From NCBI GenBank assembly GCA_022393335.1, contig JAJEKB010021378.1:662711-726710 (forward strand): a stretch of DNA of 64,000 nt. Reading direction: 5' to 3'. This document shows positions 13,712 through 24,920 of the stretch, piece after piece (position 1 is the stretch's first letter; every line of letters starts with the position of its first letter). The position numbers and the translations under genes were made by a program. The notes under the pieces were generated by a model. That model was given only the letters and a program-made list of their open reading frames with translations, was not told where the DNA came from and made no database searches. Source of the DNA: Macrotrachela quadricornifera (Eukaryota > Rotifera > Eurotatoria > Philodinida > Philodinidae).

Positions 13712-14768
13712 GAGTTCAGCAGAGCTAGGACAAGTACAAGTACTGCAAGTACAAGTATAATACTTGTACTTGCAGAAGAGTACTTGGTACTTGTACTTGT
13801 ACTTGTCGAAGAGTACTTGGTACTTGTACTTAAGTTAAAAAAATGGGATTTTTTGCACTTCCACTTGAGAGATAAATACAATATATACATTAGAAATAAG
13901 GTTAGCATATCTAATTATTATAATGCACGAATAACTTACGTGTTTTACTTAATATCCTCTCACGATATGTATTTGTAATTATAACAAGGAGAATAAATAA
14001 AGTGAACGCAAAAAGCATTGTATAATGATAGTAAATGATATCAAAAAAAATACTGTTTACATAGCAATTCCATCGTATACTCGTCCTTACATCGTTATAG
14101 TATAATCTATTGGCATGATCAAAGTAAAACATTCAGATAACTTTTCTCTGCATCTACTACGAATATAGTTTTTTCTTTCTTTATATGGCATGATAGGACA
14201 CTAGCAAATTATTAATATATTTCAAATGTCTCCAATAAATTTTATCAATAGTTTCAGTTCACAAGTATACTTACTATTTTGATACATGGTCATGCATTAA
14301 ATGCCATACTGATTTACCTATCTTTTGTTTCTTTTACGTTCTCTTATACATAGATTTTTCTTCTCTTTTATTCAGCTATATGGAATAAAAACTGCATTAT
14401 TTGTCCTTTCTAATGGTTAATCCTAATGAGAACAATAAAACAAATAAATATTTAAAGAAATAGAGTAAAAACTACAGTACTTAACTTAACTCTACTTCCA
14501 GAACAAGAAATATGCATCAATTTACGGTTGGAATATTGAAACGACTTAGATGATCTCTGCAGGATAAAGCAAAACGGCCTAAACTTAATGAAATCGACGT
14601 ATTTCCATTACCAAATAAGATATAATAGCATATTTCAACAACAAGTACCAAGTACTCTTCTGCAAGTACAAGTACAAGTACCAAGTACATCTTCGGAATA
14701 CTTGTACTTGTACGTTTTACTTGAAAAAGTACAAGTACAAATACTTGCGTCCTAGCTCTGGAGTTCAG
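13712..14768. mobile_element. Non-autonomous hAT element with perfect 8-bp TSD
   Basis: The element spans 13720-14760 and begins CAGAGCTAGGAC, ending GTCCTAGCTCTG. It is flanked by identical 8-bp duplications GAGTTCAG at 13712-13719 and 14761-14768, the hallmark of hAT insertion. Next to each end are arrays of CAAGTA/TACTTG words in inverted orientation (13730-13830 and 14640-14745). The 800-bp interior has only short open frames and no transposase, so it must be mobilised in trans. Confidence 0.88.
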
Positions 14769-14929
14769 ATTTGTGCTCAAGTTCGAAAACTGGGTAGAAA
14801 TTGTTATCCTCGTTTAGGCAACTTTCACTTAAAAGGCTACGATTCGATCCAAAACTAATATCATGTTCAGAATCAGGGTTAAAAACTGAGTCGATTCATA
14901 TATGTTGTGAATAGTTCTGAAAAAATTTT

Positions 14930-15160
14930 TTTTTTAAAAATTCCTGTATCCCTCCTCAGGGATAGTCTGATGAATAATGACAATTTTTTCAATAACTCAG
15001 CCATTTCTTGTCGGTTCCATCTCATCTTCTTCTCTCGACCGAGATGTTAATGAGACAATTCTATGCACAAAATTTCAGCTCAATCGAATGTAATTGTGAA
15101 GAGTTATCGTGTAAACGGACGGACGGACGCACTGACCGATGCTATAATGTATTCACTTAT
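14930..15160 (+). repeat. Repeat tail with GGAC run
   Basis: A stretch with higher GC than its surroundings that reads CTCAGGGATAGTC, then TTTCAGCTCAATCGAATG and ends in a short GGAC tandem (ACGGACGGACGGACGC at about 15115). It looks like the end of a dispersed repeat, but no partner copy is in the window. Identification is tentative. Confidence 0.35.
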
Positions 15161-15386
15161 TGACTATACAAAAAATTGACAAAAAGAAAAAGAGCCGACT
15201 GTTTGTCCGATATGTTCGTCTTTCAGTTCATACGGTATACTACGTAGTATGTGTGAGAAAGATAAGTACGCAAAAAAATAAAAGAGATAGAAGAAGAACG
15301 ATATGGTCACAACACGCATATTTTTTCACTCATTTATATATGATTCTTATTTTAGATACGTTTATTTTCTTTCTAAACTGTTTAAA

Positions 15387-16449
15387 ATGAAATTCCTTCT
15401 TATTTTTTTACTCGTAGTCTGTGTTTATACATTTGATAATGATATAAATCAAGATCAATGTGAAGATATATGTTCATTCGATGTCAATGAAATTGATATA
15501 TCAAAATTTCTCACTGGTACAAATCAAGAGAAAAAACAAATTGCTTCATTATTCGATCAAGCTTTTCATCAGCATGGCATTATCCGATTGATCAATGCTA
15601 ATATTACTTTAGAAATAATCGATAAAGCAGCAGAATTTTTTGCCTTAAATGAAGAAACAAAAATGAAATATTATCTCAAAGGTTCATATTATGAAACACC
15701 AGGCTACAAACCACCAGGCTTAGAATCCGTTTCGAATTATAAAGGAGATAAAAAAGCAGCAGCCACGGATTCCATCGAAGTCTTTTTTACATTTTTCAAA
15801 GCTCAATCGAAAGAATTCAATTATTCTATTGATCAATTACCAGATATATTTCGTGAAGTAATACCAGACTATATTCTCAAAGGAAGACAACTCATTTCTT
15901 ATATTCATCAGATTGCTGATTTAGCATTGGGATTAAATGAAAATACTTTGGATAAAAATTATACCAATGATCATGCTCTGTATCACTTAAGATTAGCTAG
16001 ATATTTCTCACCAAAACATGATGAGCCATTAGCATTGGGTGAACATCAAGATTATCTTGGATTTACATTAATACAAAATGATAATATACCAGGTAGTCAA
16101 GGACTTGAATACATGAATTATTATGACTTATTTTTTTGTTTATTTATTAGGGTTGGAAGTGAATGTGAATGGACGATGGTTTCGTGTCGAATCGAAACCA
16201 AATACTCTATTAGTGGTTGGTGGTGAATGTATTCAAAGATGGACGAATGATTATTGGATATCAGTATTACATCGTGTAGCAGCAGTGAAACAATCAAGAT
16301 ATTCAGTATTATTCTTTAGTGGACCTGATCTGAGTTCAATGATTGAAACATTGCCTTGTGAGAAATGTACAAAAGAACCATCAAAATATTCTCCAATTAC
16401 TGTACAGGAACATTTAGCAAAACGAGCATCCGCTGCGACACGTAACTAA
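15387..16449 (+). CDS. Isopenicillin-N-synthase-like 2-oxoglutarate/Fe(II) dioxygenase with signal peptide
   Basis: Exons 15387-16092 and 16151-16449, joined across a 58-bp intron (phase 1), give 334 residues. The splice joins NDNIP to GLEVNVNGRWFRV, restoring the family motif that follows the iron site. Fe(II) ligands are His220 and Asp222 (EHQDYLGF) and His276 (SVLHRV); Arg285-Tyr-Ser287 is the RxS motif that binds 2-oxoglutarate. The start was chosen at MKFLLIFLLVVCVYTF, a clear hydrophobic signal peptide. An upstream in-frame ATG at 15303 would bury it. Members of this family oxidise small molecules such as antibiotics, hormones or flavonoids and are usually cytosolic, so a secretory copy is odd. 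The active site is complete. The substrate is unknown. An AATAAA at about 16513 could be the poly(A) signal. Confidence 0.88.
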
Positions 16450-18014
16450 TATGAACATAATGGATATTTTTCATTGATTCTTTTGTTCTGTTTTTTAATT
16501 TCAAGGATGATGAATAAATCATGATCATAGAAAATTCATTTTAAAATAGATGTATAATCAAGTTTAAATCAACGATGATAGATTCCTCAGCATAATAATC
16601 ATTTATTTTTTATGTCATGTTCTGCCTATCATTCCTTGAGAAAGAATTGTGGAGTGAACATGCAGTCTAAACTAGGCTTCTTTTCAACAGCGAAGATCGC
16701 ACATCTATTTTTCTAGAATAGGTAATAGTTTCGTTCATATTTGTTCCCGTGTAAATACCTATTAATAATTGAGTGTTGCTTTCGACGCAAAAGCTTCCCA
16801 CTTTTTCGATCTAAATTTTTCTCAACCACCATAAAAGGATTTAAATGGTGAGTATGATTTTTGTTTTTAATTATATCTAGAATCTTCAATAGCGTTGGTT
16901 ACCTGACTTAGTCATTCTTTACATCAACGACGAGTTTTCAAGTAATCACACTTTTTAGAACATATTTCTTGGAGTACTTTGAAACAAAAATGAAAAGAAT
17001 GACTAAAATGTGTTTGATATCTTTTTTTCATGTTGAAGTTCGTATATCCATATTGACTTGGTAAAAAAAAACTAACATGACAGGTAAAATACAGATGATT
17101 GTATGTTCTCCTCTTATCGAGTACAGTATGGTTATCAGAAATTGAAGTTTTATCTAGAGAAAAGAATAATTTATTTTCATATATTAATGTTTTGAATATC
17201 ATCCAAGCACGTGTCATATATGTCAAATACGATTTTATCGGAAGATCGTAAAAAACAGCTGTTTGAAAAAAAAACTTGGAAATATTGTTCCACATGTATC
17301 ATCTTCTATACAAGTGCTGTTCGAATTGTTTTATACACTACTAGATAGCCCGCGACGAGTACTATACAACAGTATAAATTCATATTTTATTTATCTACTT
17401 CTACAAGTATCGGAAAGGAAAGAAATTATACTTCTCCTTATAGAAAGTGTAGTATATCTGTCGAGGGTTTATCCCTCAAAAAATCACTTTTGTAGTTACT
17501 TATAATAGTAGAGAAAAACGTTTTAAGAAAAAAAAATTTTTTTTGAAGTTTTTTTGCAAACAACTGTAATTTTATTTTTTCAATTCATAAAGAATGAAAT
17601 CTTTATCGTCATCGACATCAAACGAATAATTTTTGCCAACAAAATATGCATGATTTTCAAAGATTGACCTCTCATTTTACACAGGCTCAGCCGACAATCC
17701 TAGTTTTTATAGTGTAAATACTAGCAGATGTGCCGATTCTAATGATATATACAAAATCTGGAAAAGTCCTTATTTTGACAACCTTTGATCAAAAACAAAA
17801 TTGCACAAATAATTTTTGCCACTACTGTATTTATGGTTTTTGGATAGAAGTATGTGCACAAAAGCAAAAATACGTTATCTCTACAAAAAGAACTATTGGT
17901 GAGCTGATATCTATCTTTTGCTCGCCATTTCTGACATAACAAGGTCAAGGTTGCTATCAGTGCTGTACAGAGAGTTCACTCTTTAGTTCCTATTTATTTA
18001 AAAAAATTGTCCCT
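16450..18014. other. No gene seen
   Basis: AT-rich with scattered short open frames on both strands (longest 123 codons at 16924-17295, minus). None shows a domain or codon pattern like the flanking genes. Confidence 0.45.
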
Positions 18015-18923
18015 TTAAACAATTCGTACGATATATTCCATCTGTCCATCTGCGCATTGTTGTACGTATTGATTTAAAATTCGTTTCACTTCGCCTACGA
18101 TCAATGGTAGAAGTGGCGTTTCAAGACGACGTGCTTCTATCACATGATAGAGTCGTTCATTAACGGTTAACAAAGCAGGTTGAGCAAATCGGCACGCCTC
18201 TACCAGGTTGCACACCTCACGACAAGTTAATCCACTTGTTATTGTTCGTTCAGCAATAGTAAGCGGTTTGGCATCCACACAATATTCTTCGTCAGCAGTT
18301 GGCTGTCGTTGTGGTGTGCCAGGATGACCAGAAAGACTCATCTCAATTGCCTTCTCCATTGTTGAAAATACCAACTCAACAGATCGAGAAAAAATATCAA
18401 AAAGGCCATAAGGTGATTGAAGATCAAAAAATTCTTGAACAAGAATATTACCAGTATCATAACCCTCTTCTAGATAATGCCATGTCACAGCCCAAGGAGA
18501 TACCTGATGTAGTATAGCTCGAGCAAAACAATGACTTCCTCGGTAGAGTGGAATGGCACTCGGGTGGCCATTAATCTTAATTGAGCGATGTGCCAGAAAC
18601 GATTTCGTCAGCTCATAGGGAAATTGACATGTAATAACAAGATCAGGATCAATAGCCTGAAGAAAAGGGAGTAATTGTGAGACGCAACTTACTGTGATAA
18701 TTGGTGGAGGATCAACAACGCTTGAGTATACATCTCGAATACGAGCACCCAGATCATCGTAATTTTTTTCATTCAATGAATGATTATAACCAAGAGCAGT
18801 GGCGACTAATACCACTTTACAATTCATTTGACGAATGATATTAATAAGTCGAACAAGATAGCTGCCATTTAGACGAGTTAACAACAATACTTTCGTTTGA
18901 TTTATCGTTTGAGTTGTCGCCAT
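18015..18923 (-). CDS. Formyltransferase (formyl_trans_N family)
   Basis: Intron-free, 302 residues from the ATG at 18923. An upstream in-frame ATG at 19010 would add 29 residues; the later start is preferred because MATTQTINQTKVLLL leads straight into the first strand of the fold. The catalytic triad of the family is complete: Asn118 and His120 in INGHPSAIPLYRG and Asp156 in EGYDTGNILVQE. The family moves a formyl group from 10-formyltetrahydrofolate to an amine, as in methionyl-tRNA formyltransferase, GART or sugar formyltransferases. About 90 residues follow the catalytic domain, but I cannot match them to the tRNA-binding C-domain of methionyl-tRNA formyltransferase. The acceptor is therefore open. 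GC is somewhat higher than in neighbouring genes and there is no intron, which would fit an acquired gene, but that is inference. Confidence 0.85.
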   Translation of the reverse strand: MATTQTINQTKVLLLTRLNGSYLVRLINIIRQMNCKVVLVATALGYNHSLNEKNYDDLGARIRDVYSSVVDPPPIITVSCVSQLLPFLQAIDPDLVITCQFPYELTKSFLAHRSIKINGHPSAIPLYRGSHCFARAILHQVSPWAVTWHYLEEGYDTGNILVQEFFDLQSPYGLFDIFSRSVELVFSTMEKAIEMSLSGHPGTPQRQPTADEEYCVDAKPLTIAERTITSGLTCREVCNLVEACRFAQPALLTVNERLYHVIEARRLETPLLPLIVGEVKRILNQYVQQCADGQMEYIVRIV

Positions 18924-19049
18924 ACGTATAATGTGTCGATCAATAAAAAACGATAAGAATATGTTAAAGCTAATGAAAAAATAAGGGCTTATATTATTCT
19001 TTCCACGCATGATGTCCCCTGTACATCGAGTTTCAACGTTCTTTTTCTT

Positions 19050-19500
19050 CTACTCGCCGACGCATGTCAACACGCAAAACGCAAAGAAAAAACAGAAATG
19101 TGACGAACGGGAAAAAAAAGAACGAAACAACATGTGTGCAGCAAATCTCTCGCTCTCATGACACCATTCTAATAGTAACATATTAATGGGAGTGGTCAGA
19201 GTGATGGAATAATTATTTAATAATTCAGTGCTGAGTATTCCTTTTGTTTGAGCCATTGTTAATACCATTCGCGTCGGCAACGGTATAGAACCAAAGGTCA
19301 ATGTTTCTAATTGATCATCGATGCTTACATCGATTCTGTGAACTTTGGTGATACAAGTACCGATAGATGGATGAAAGTCTCCCATCTCATCAAACGATGT
19401 ACCAACAAGATGATTATCCCTCAGATAGGATAGTTTTGCTCCAGTAATAAAAAAAGATTCGTTAGTTTTCGTGCCCAATAAACATAGTCGACCCGATTTA
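19050..19500 (-). CDS. Unrecognised open frame, possible exon
   Basis: A frame of about 150 codons with balanced composition, for example FDEMGDFHPSIGTCITKVHR and TLTFGSIPLPTRMVL, that reads like real protein. It has no ATG start: the frame opens after a TAG near 19520, and a possible acceptor lies in TTCTAAG close by. The last 30 codons (rich in Phe, Ser and Cys) look like read-through into an intron; a donor-like GTGTCATG occurs after LLLEW. It ends 127 bp before the formyltransferase ATG on the same strand and could be a 5' exon of it or an independent fragment. No family was recognised. Confidence 0.35.
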
Positions 19501-19803
19501 GTTTTCTTAGAAAATTTTTTCTAGATGTTCATTTTTATCGACTGGTAACTGCTAATAAATGCACATAATGACGATTTCGTTATCTCCTACTGATTACCTA
19601 TCGTTTTCTTCTTTATATCACTACATAATGAGTCATTTTTTTCTGACCAACTGAATAATCGCTAAAGTTACTTTTTCGGTCTTTTTCATATTATACGAAG
19701 CATGTGCAAAAAGAAGCACGGAAGTTTCCAGCTTTTTCTTTCTTATTCTTTGCTCTCTATCGTCTTGTATATAAATATGGCCGAAATTTTGGAACAGTTC
19801 ACA

Positions 19804-20230
19804 TGTCGTTTGAAGAAACCGATGCAGAAGACAGCACTAGCTCACTGAGTGAAATGAGTTCTCTCAATGAGAATTTTGATACAATGCATCTTGAATCTGA
19901 CCGTTCTGATGAAGACGTTACTGATAACAAGACAACTACACGGAAAGCAAAGTGACTATTCTGCAGTTTCGTGAAAGTTTTGTACGATCTTTACTTCTTG
20001 GTATGCCATTCGAAAAGCTGAAACCTGGCCCGAGACAACAATCAACCACTCATTTGAAGCGCAAACTAGCTGATCACAAGCTTGAAGAAAAAAAGGATCT
20101 CACTGCGATGTCCGAAGATGCTGTGTTGGTTGTTACGAGAAAAATAGGCAATAATAATCGAGAGAAGTGTGTCATTCAACAACAAAGAGAATAGAAACTT
20201 TCTGTTCTGATTGTAACAAATTGTGACGGT
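19804..20230 (+). pseudogene. piggyBac transposase relic, N- and C-termini only
   Basis: An acidic, Ser-rich N-terminal piece (from the ATG at 19804: MSFEETDAEDSTSSLSEM) runs straight into a C-terminal piece starting near 19952 (MTILQFRESFVRSLL, then HLKRKLADHKL). The C-terminal Cys-rich finger is still visible across frames: RCCVGCYEKNRQ, then RIETFCSDCNK ending near 20218. The whole DDD catalytic core is missing between the two pieces, and there are a frameshift and stops in the finger. This is how an internally deleted, non-autonomous piggyBac copy would look. Terminal repeats were not identified. Confidence 0.6.
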
Positions 20231-20242
20231 TTTCATCTGTCA

Positions 20243-20525
20243 CTAGAGATGGGCGATTTCGATCCCAAAAAAGTGAAGCCTGCGGATTCCGATACAATTC
20301 TAGTTTTTAATTTCAGTCAAATTGGAATCGGCAACAGTTTATAGGAATTAGAATTTTTTTCCGAGTAATAGTTAAATCAGTTGTTCAGAAACTTATTAAA
20401 ACAATATTTGTTAAATAGTTACATTAGTAGGTACTCCTAAAAACAATACAATGCGATTCAACTATCTATAATTTTATTTACCAACAAATGCATTCTATTC
20501 AAAACATATTATATTCCATTTTTAT
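20243..20525. other. Possible hAT-like terminus, otherwise no gene
   Basis: CTAGAGATGGGCGATTTCGATCC at 20243 resembles hAT ends (TAGNGATGGGC). No second end or target duplication is visible before the assembly gap, so this is only suggestive. Confidence 0.25.
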
Positions 20526-22503
20526 TCAATAAAGCATGAAGTGTATTCTGTAAAATTTCCATATGATCACATAGATAGTTTTTTTTTTTCTTTAATTTCC
20601 TTGATTTCAGTTTTATTTGTCATCATTTGTTCTACTATTTCTTCAGTTTGTGAATTTGTATTTTGTTGTATAGTCATCAATTCATTAAAAGCTAAACATC
20701 GATCAACTAAATTATGTTTTATTTGTTTAGTTTTTTGAAAACAATGTATTGATCGAAATAATTTTCCTTGAACTTGAAAGTAACTAATTGATTTTGATTT
20801 ATTTTTTCGTTTTAAATACCNNNNNNNNNNNNNNNNNNNNNNNNNNNNNNNNNNNNNNNNNNNNNNNNNNNNNNNNNNNNNNNNNNNNNNNNNNNNNNNN
20901 NNNNNNNNNNNNNNNNNNNNNNNNNNNNNNNNNNNNNNNNNNNNNNNNNNNNNNNNNNNNNNNNNNNNNNNNNNNNNNNNNNNNNNNNNNNNNNNNNNNN
21001 NNNNNNNNNNNNNNNNNNNNNNNNNNNNNNNNNNNNNNNNNNNNNNNNNNNNNNNNNNNNNNNNNNNNNNNNNNNNNNNNNNNNNNNNNNNNNNNNNNNN
21101 NNNNNNNNNNNNNNNNNNNNNNNNNNNNNNNNNNNNNNNNNNNNNNNNNNNNNNNNNNNNNNNNNNNNNNNNNNNNNNNNNNNNNNNNNNNNNNNNNNNN
21201 NNNNNNNNNNNNNNNNNNNNACCAAATAAACCAATTATTGCAGCAATAACTAATAATTATAATAAAAAACTCAAATTGATAAAAATCAAAAAAATAATCA
21301 TATTTTCCTTAACTCTTCCATAATATGTTGATGACCGATAGTAGTAAATGTCATAACAAAGAGCCATATTGCATTCGACATAGACCTATGTTCTCCATTA
21401 TTTGTAAAATCACAGGCACGTAAAGACCAACTTCCAATAAAAAAAAAATAAAAGTACAAATAACAATCATAAATCGTGTTGGCCATTGTTCAAGATAAGT
21501 TTTCATAAGAAAGCAAAAATTAACTGATATTTGATTAAGATATCCAAATGATCGTAATGATACATTACGAACTAAATCTGAATGAAACATAATCACACGA
21601 CCAAGAAGATAACGACGAAGAAACACTATTCACATCAGAATTTTTATTTTAGAAAAAACAAAGATAAAATTTACTTGGTAAACCAAGTCCAATATCAATA
21701 GCTGTATGAGACATTGGATAAGAAGTTAGTAAAGATGAATTATACAAATTAATACTTCGATTATAACCCGCAAAACTTTTCTAGGTGTTAATTCAACATA
21801 CCAATGTACAATTGAATTTCGAAATGAATGAAGTTTTATATTTAAATAATGATAATAAAAAATAAAAATAAGAAGAATAACTGTAGTGATTGTAATTATT
21901 AATTTAATAAACCAAGTAGCTTCTGTATCTTGATTATTAATATTATTAAAAATTAATTCATTCTCAATGATCATAAGAATAATACCTAATATACCCAGAA
22001 AACACATGATATTGCTTACTGTTGCACTAGAATCAAAATAAAATGAAAAGATATATTATTTACAGTTGATGATATAAAGAATCTGTTGTATGTAATCGAT
22101 TTTTAAGAGTAGTCATTGACATATGTTTAGCTATTGTTGAATTTTGAGCATTAATATTTGAATGTTCATTGAATTTTTCTACTGAACTTTTTTTCTTTAA
22201 CGATCGATTTGAAGTAGATAGACTTGAATCAGAAATCATAGGAATTATTATTGGTGATGATAATACTGAAAAATTCGGTTCTGTTTGTTTGTCAACTGGT
22301 AAAATATTTATTGATTGTTGTTGAGAACTCGTGTTGAAATCTATTGAATACAAATATCTCTACAAATAAAGATAATGATCGTTATTCATTTTTTTTTCTG
22401 ATATACTCTAGTAATATTTTTTTCACTAGTAGACGGATCGATTATATTTGTATAAATGATCACGATTGTAAATGACAAGAAGAAAAATAAAAAATAATGC
22501 ATT
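20526..22503 (-). pseudogene. SK-type (small-conductance Ca2+-activated) K+ channel, disrupted or atypical
   Basis: Minus strand, N- to C-terminal. Possible exon 1 from the ATG at 22503 (hydrophobic MHYFLFFFLSFTIVIIY), joined by a 50-bp intron in frame to an exon ending near 22062 (Ser-rich cytosolic region). The S1-S2 exon (22017-21770) contains CFLGILGIILMIIENEL. The S3-S5 exon (21621 down) contains FLRRYLLGRVIMFHSDL and RSFGYLNQISVNF, close to the KCNN sequence. The pore region reads GSWSLRACDFT, then SNAIWLFVMTFTTIG. The gap at 20821-21220 removes S6. The last exon (20820-20526) matches the calmodulin-binding region and C-terminal coiled coil (FQVQGKLFRSIHCFQKTKQ, NLVDRCLAFNEL) and ends in TGA. 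Oddities: a one-base frameshift in an A10 run at 21439-21448; a 44-nt intron (with TACTAAC branch point) or a second frameshift near 21735; and no GYG after TTIG. In working channels SK tetramers hyperpolarise cells when Ca2+-calmodulin binds. Family firm; function doubtful. Confidence 0.8.
20821..21220. other. Assembly gap, 400 N
   Basis: Exactly 400 unknown bases, the same length as the second gap at 37003, so probably a default or estimated size. It falls within the SK channel gene. Confidence 0.99.
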
Positions 22504-23869
22504 TTATTCACCATTATTAACATTCATTATTACATATAAAAGAAAGAGATACAGAGGAAAAATATGTATTTTAACACAATAGACAAATGTACACATATTT
22601 TAGCTTGTTGACAACAAGAAAACAAACATAACAGTGTTAATGTTAAGGTACAATTAATCATTTGTAGACAATCAAAGAAAATGACTGGATTTTTAGTGAG
22701 CATATACTGCTTGTATTATACACATTGGATGAGATTCAGATCCAATTTTTTCACATAAAAGGCATATAAGTTATATTTTGATTAAATGAAAATCTCATTC
22801 GATTTTTTCCATATATACAGTTTAAATTAAAAATATTTTTTCGTAGTTCTATTAAATGAATCAAATTTTCAATTAAATATCTATTGAAGAATAAAATTGA
22901 GATTGTTTTATTCATTTAAATAGTTCATTATTCTCCTTCAGATAAGACTCAAATGATCTATATAAAGAAATTTGCTTTACAATAAAACGAAAGTAATGAT
23001 CATATCAAATATAAAATAATATCTTTCCTGGAATGGATAATTATAATGATGCAATAATTTTATATGAAATCAGATAAGTATGTCTTGCCATCTCAATACA
23101 TATTTTCTTTGTCAAGTGGAAAATATTCTTTCGTCAAGGTTAGCAATAAGAATAGATAATAAAAGATCAATCAACTTAATTATTGCAAGAATATCTGTTC
23201 TAAATGTTGGCGAGTCGATCTGTTTTGATAACTTTGCTTGTCATCAGTTTTTCATCTTCATTCTTCCGTTTCAGATATCATTATGGTTCTCTATTGATGC
23301 TATTCTTTCATGTTTCTACAATTCTCCTTATCTTTCTCACGCTTCTCTTGTTCTTCACGACTTGTATTTTTTCTCTAATTATCCTGACACTATTATTATT
23401 TTCTTATTTCCGAGCATATATTATTTTATTGGTTCGATCAAAATACGAGATGAGCTTTAGTGAAATATAACTTAATTATTTACCTATAATTTTCTTGTAT
23501 ATTTATTGTCGCTATTATCCTAGTCGAACTTTTATCGGCCATATAGTTTTTATTATATAAGTCAAGATAAAGATTGCAACATTTGGTATTCTGTAAATAT
23601 CTCGACTTACAAAAATGATAACACTTTAATTTTGTTTTAAGAAGATGCACTGTTGAAAGTCCCATCAAAGTTATATGAATAAATTCTTATTATACTAAAT
23701 ACAGTGAAATGTAGCATTATCATGTGACCTGATCACTTTGGTTCTAAAAGATATCATCAGAACAAATCAATAGAGTTGGTTTTTAAAGTTTTGTATAACT
23801 TTTCATCACGTAAGAATTATGTAATTGTAGCTGGTTGAATCATAAAGAAGATACAGCTATTTATATTTC
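22504..23869. other. No gene seen; pyrimidine-rich patch
   Basis: Mostly AT-rich. 23210-23440 is strongly pyrimidine-rich on the plus strand, which creates two overlapping hydrophobic open frames. These are a composition effect: neither shows a domain. Confidence 0.4.
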
Positions 23870-24140
23870 GAAAACTCCATCTATTAATTGAATAAAATAA
23901 CCATAAAGATGACAAATAGATTTATTGTATGCACTACCATCAATATTATATCTTGTACTTCATGTTAAAGATGATAATGAAGAATAAATGTATAAAAAAT
24001 TGACAAGATTCTATGCAATAAAATGAATTGAGTATGGATTTTTTTCATAGATTATTTTGAGTAATTCAAATAAATTGATCGTACAATCCATACTATTCAT
24101 GAGTATTAAAACTGGACAAAAAAATTGTTATAAATATTTT
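23870..24140 (-). pseudogene. Relic of a rhodopsin-like GPCR (TM1-TM3)
   Basis: Aligns base by base with 25540-25850 of the neighbouring receptor, for example ATGATAATGAAGAATAAAT, TGCAATAAAAT and ACTGGACAA. It covers the part for TM1 to early TM3 and is broken by many stops and indels. It is the oldest member of a tandem receptor cluster; the rest of this copy is no longer recognisable. Confidence 0.6.
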
Positions 24141-24920
24141 TGTACTATTAATTATTGTAGCAACCAAATCGAACGATAAAGATTTCAAAGTCATAAAGAA
24201 TCTCAATCTTTTAAAATAATAAAAAAGAATACAAAACTTTTTATATAATGAAAATTTCACCATGTAAATAGTGCTCAATGTTTATATAATAATGACACAA
24301 GCAAAACAACAGAGTGTTCCAAATGTCTATCAGGAAAGTTTATGAAAATATTTCTTATTGAATTGAAGCAATTTAATAACTTCTTTTACAGTATGATGGT
24401 ATGTTCTTTTAAGTTTCGTTAATGATCGAATTCTAAAATCAATCATTGTGAAAGAAACAATACAAATCCGATACATCAGATATAGACTGTATTGAACGAT
24501 CCTTTTTAACAGTTTTGCAAAATTAGTATACAAGGAACTGGACATCAATCTGATTACAGAACAGACAACCAACGAATCACCTAATCCTTATGAAAAAGTA
24601 TCATATTATCGAGCTTTCAGTTTTTTTACGAATCTACTTCATTTTACGAATAATAATAGGCTGAATTATTATTGAGTGCAGTCTGATAGAGCTATAGAAA
24701 AGATGAAAAATCAAATTTTTCTTATATCTTACGATAAAAAAATTCTATTGGAAAACGATCATTGAAAACAACATTTGATTATTATTTCCACTTCCATTTA
24801 ATATCAAATATCGACATAAGATAAGTTACATATTATAAAGAATATACATATACAAACAACATGTATTATTTACAACTTTGACAATATAAAATTATTTGTT
24901 AAAATATATATAATTGAAAT
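24141..24920. other. No gene seen between receptor copies
   Basis: AT-rich. An 80-codon minus frame at 24330-24572 has no match to the adjacent receptors. Confidence 0.4.

Noticed and set aside
23080..23470. Two overlapping hydrophobic open frames, plus strand
   Set aside because: The stretch is simply pyrimidine-rich, which produces Phe/Leu/Ser/Ile in any frame. No start context, domain or paralogue.
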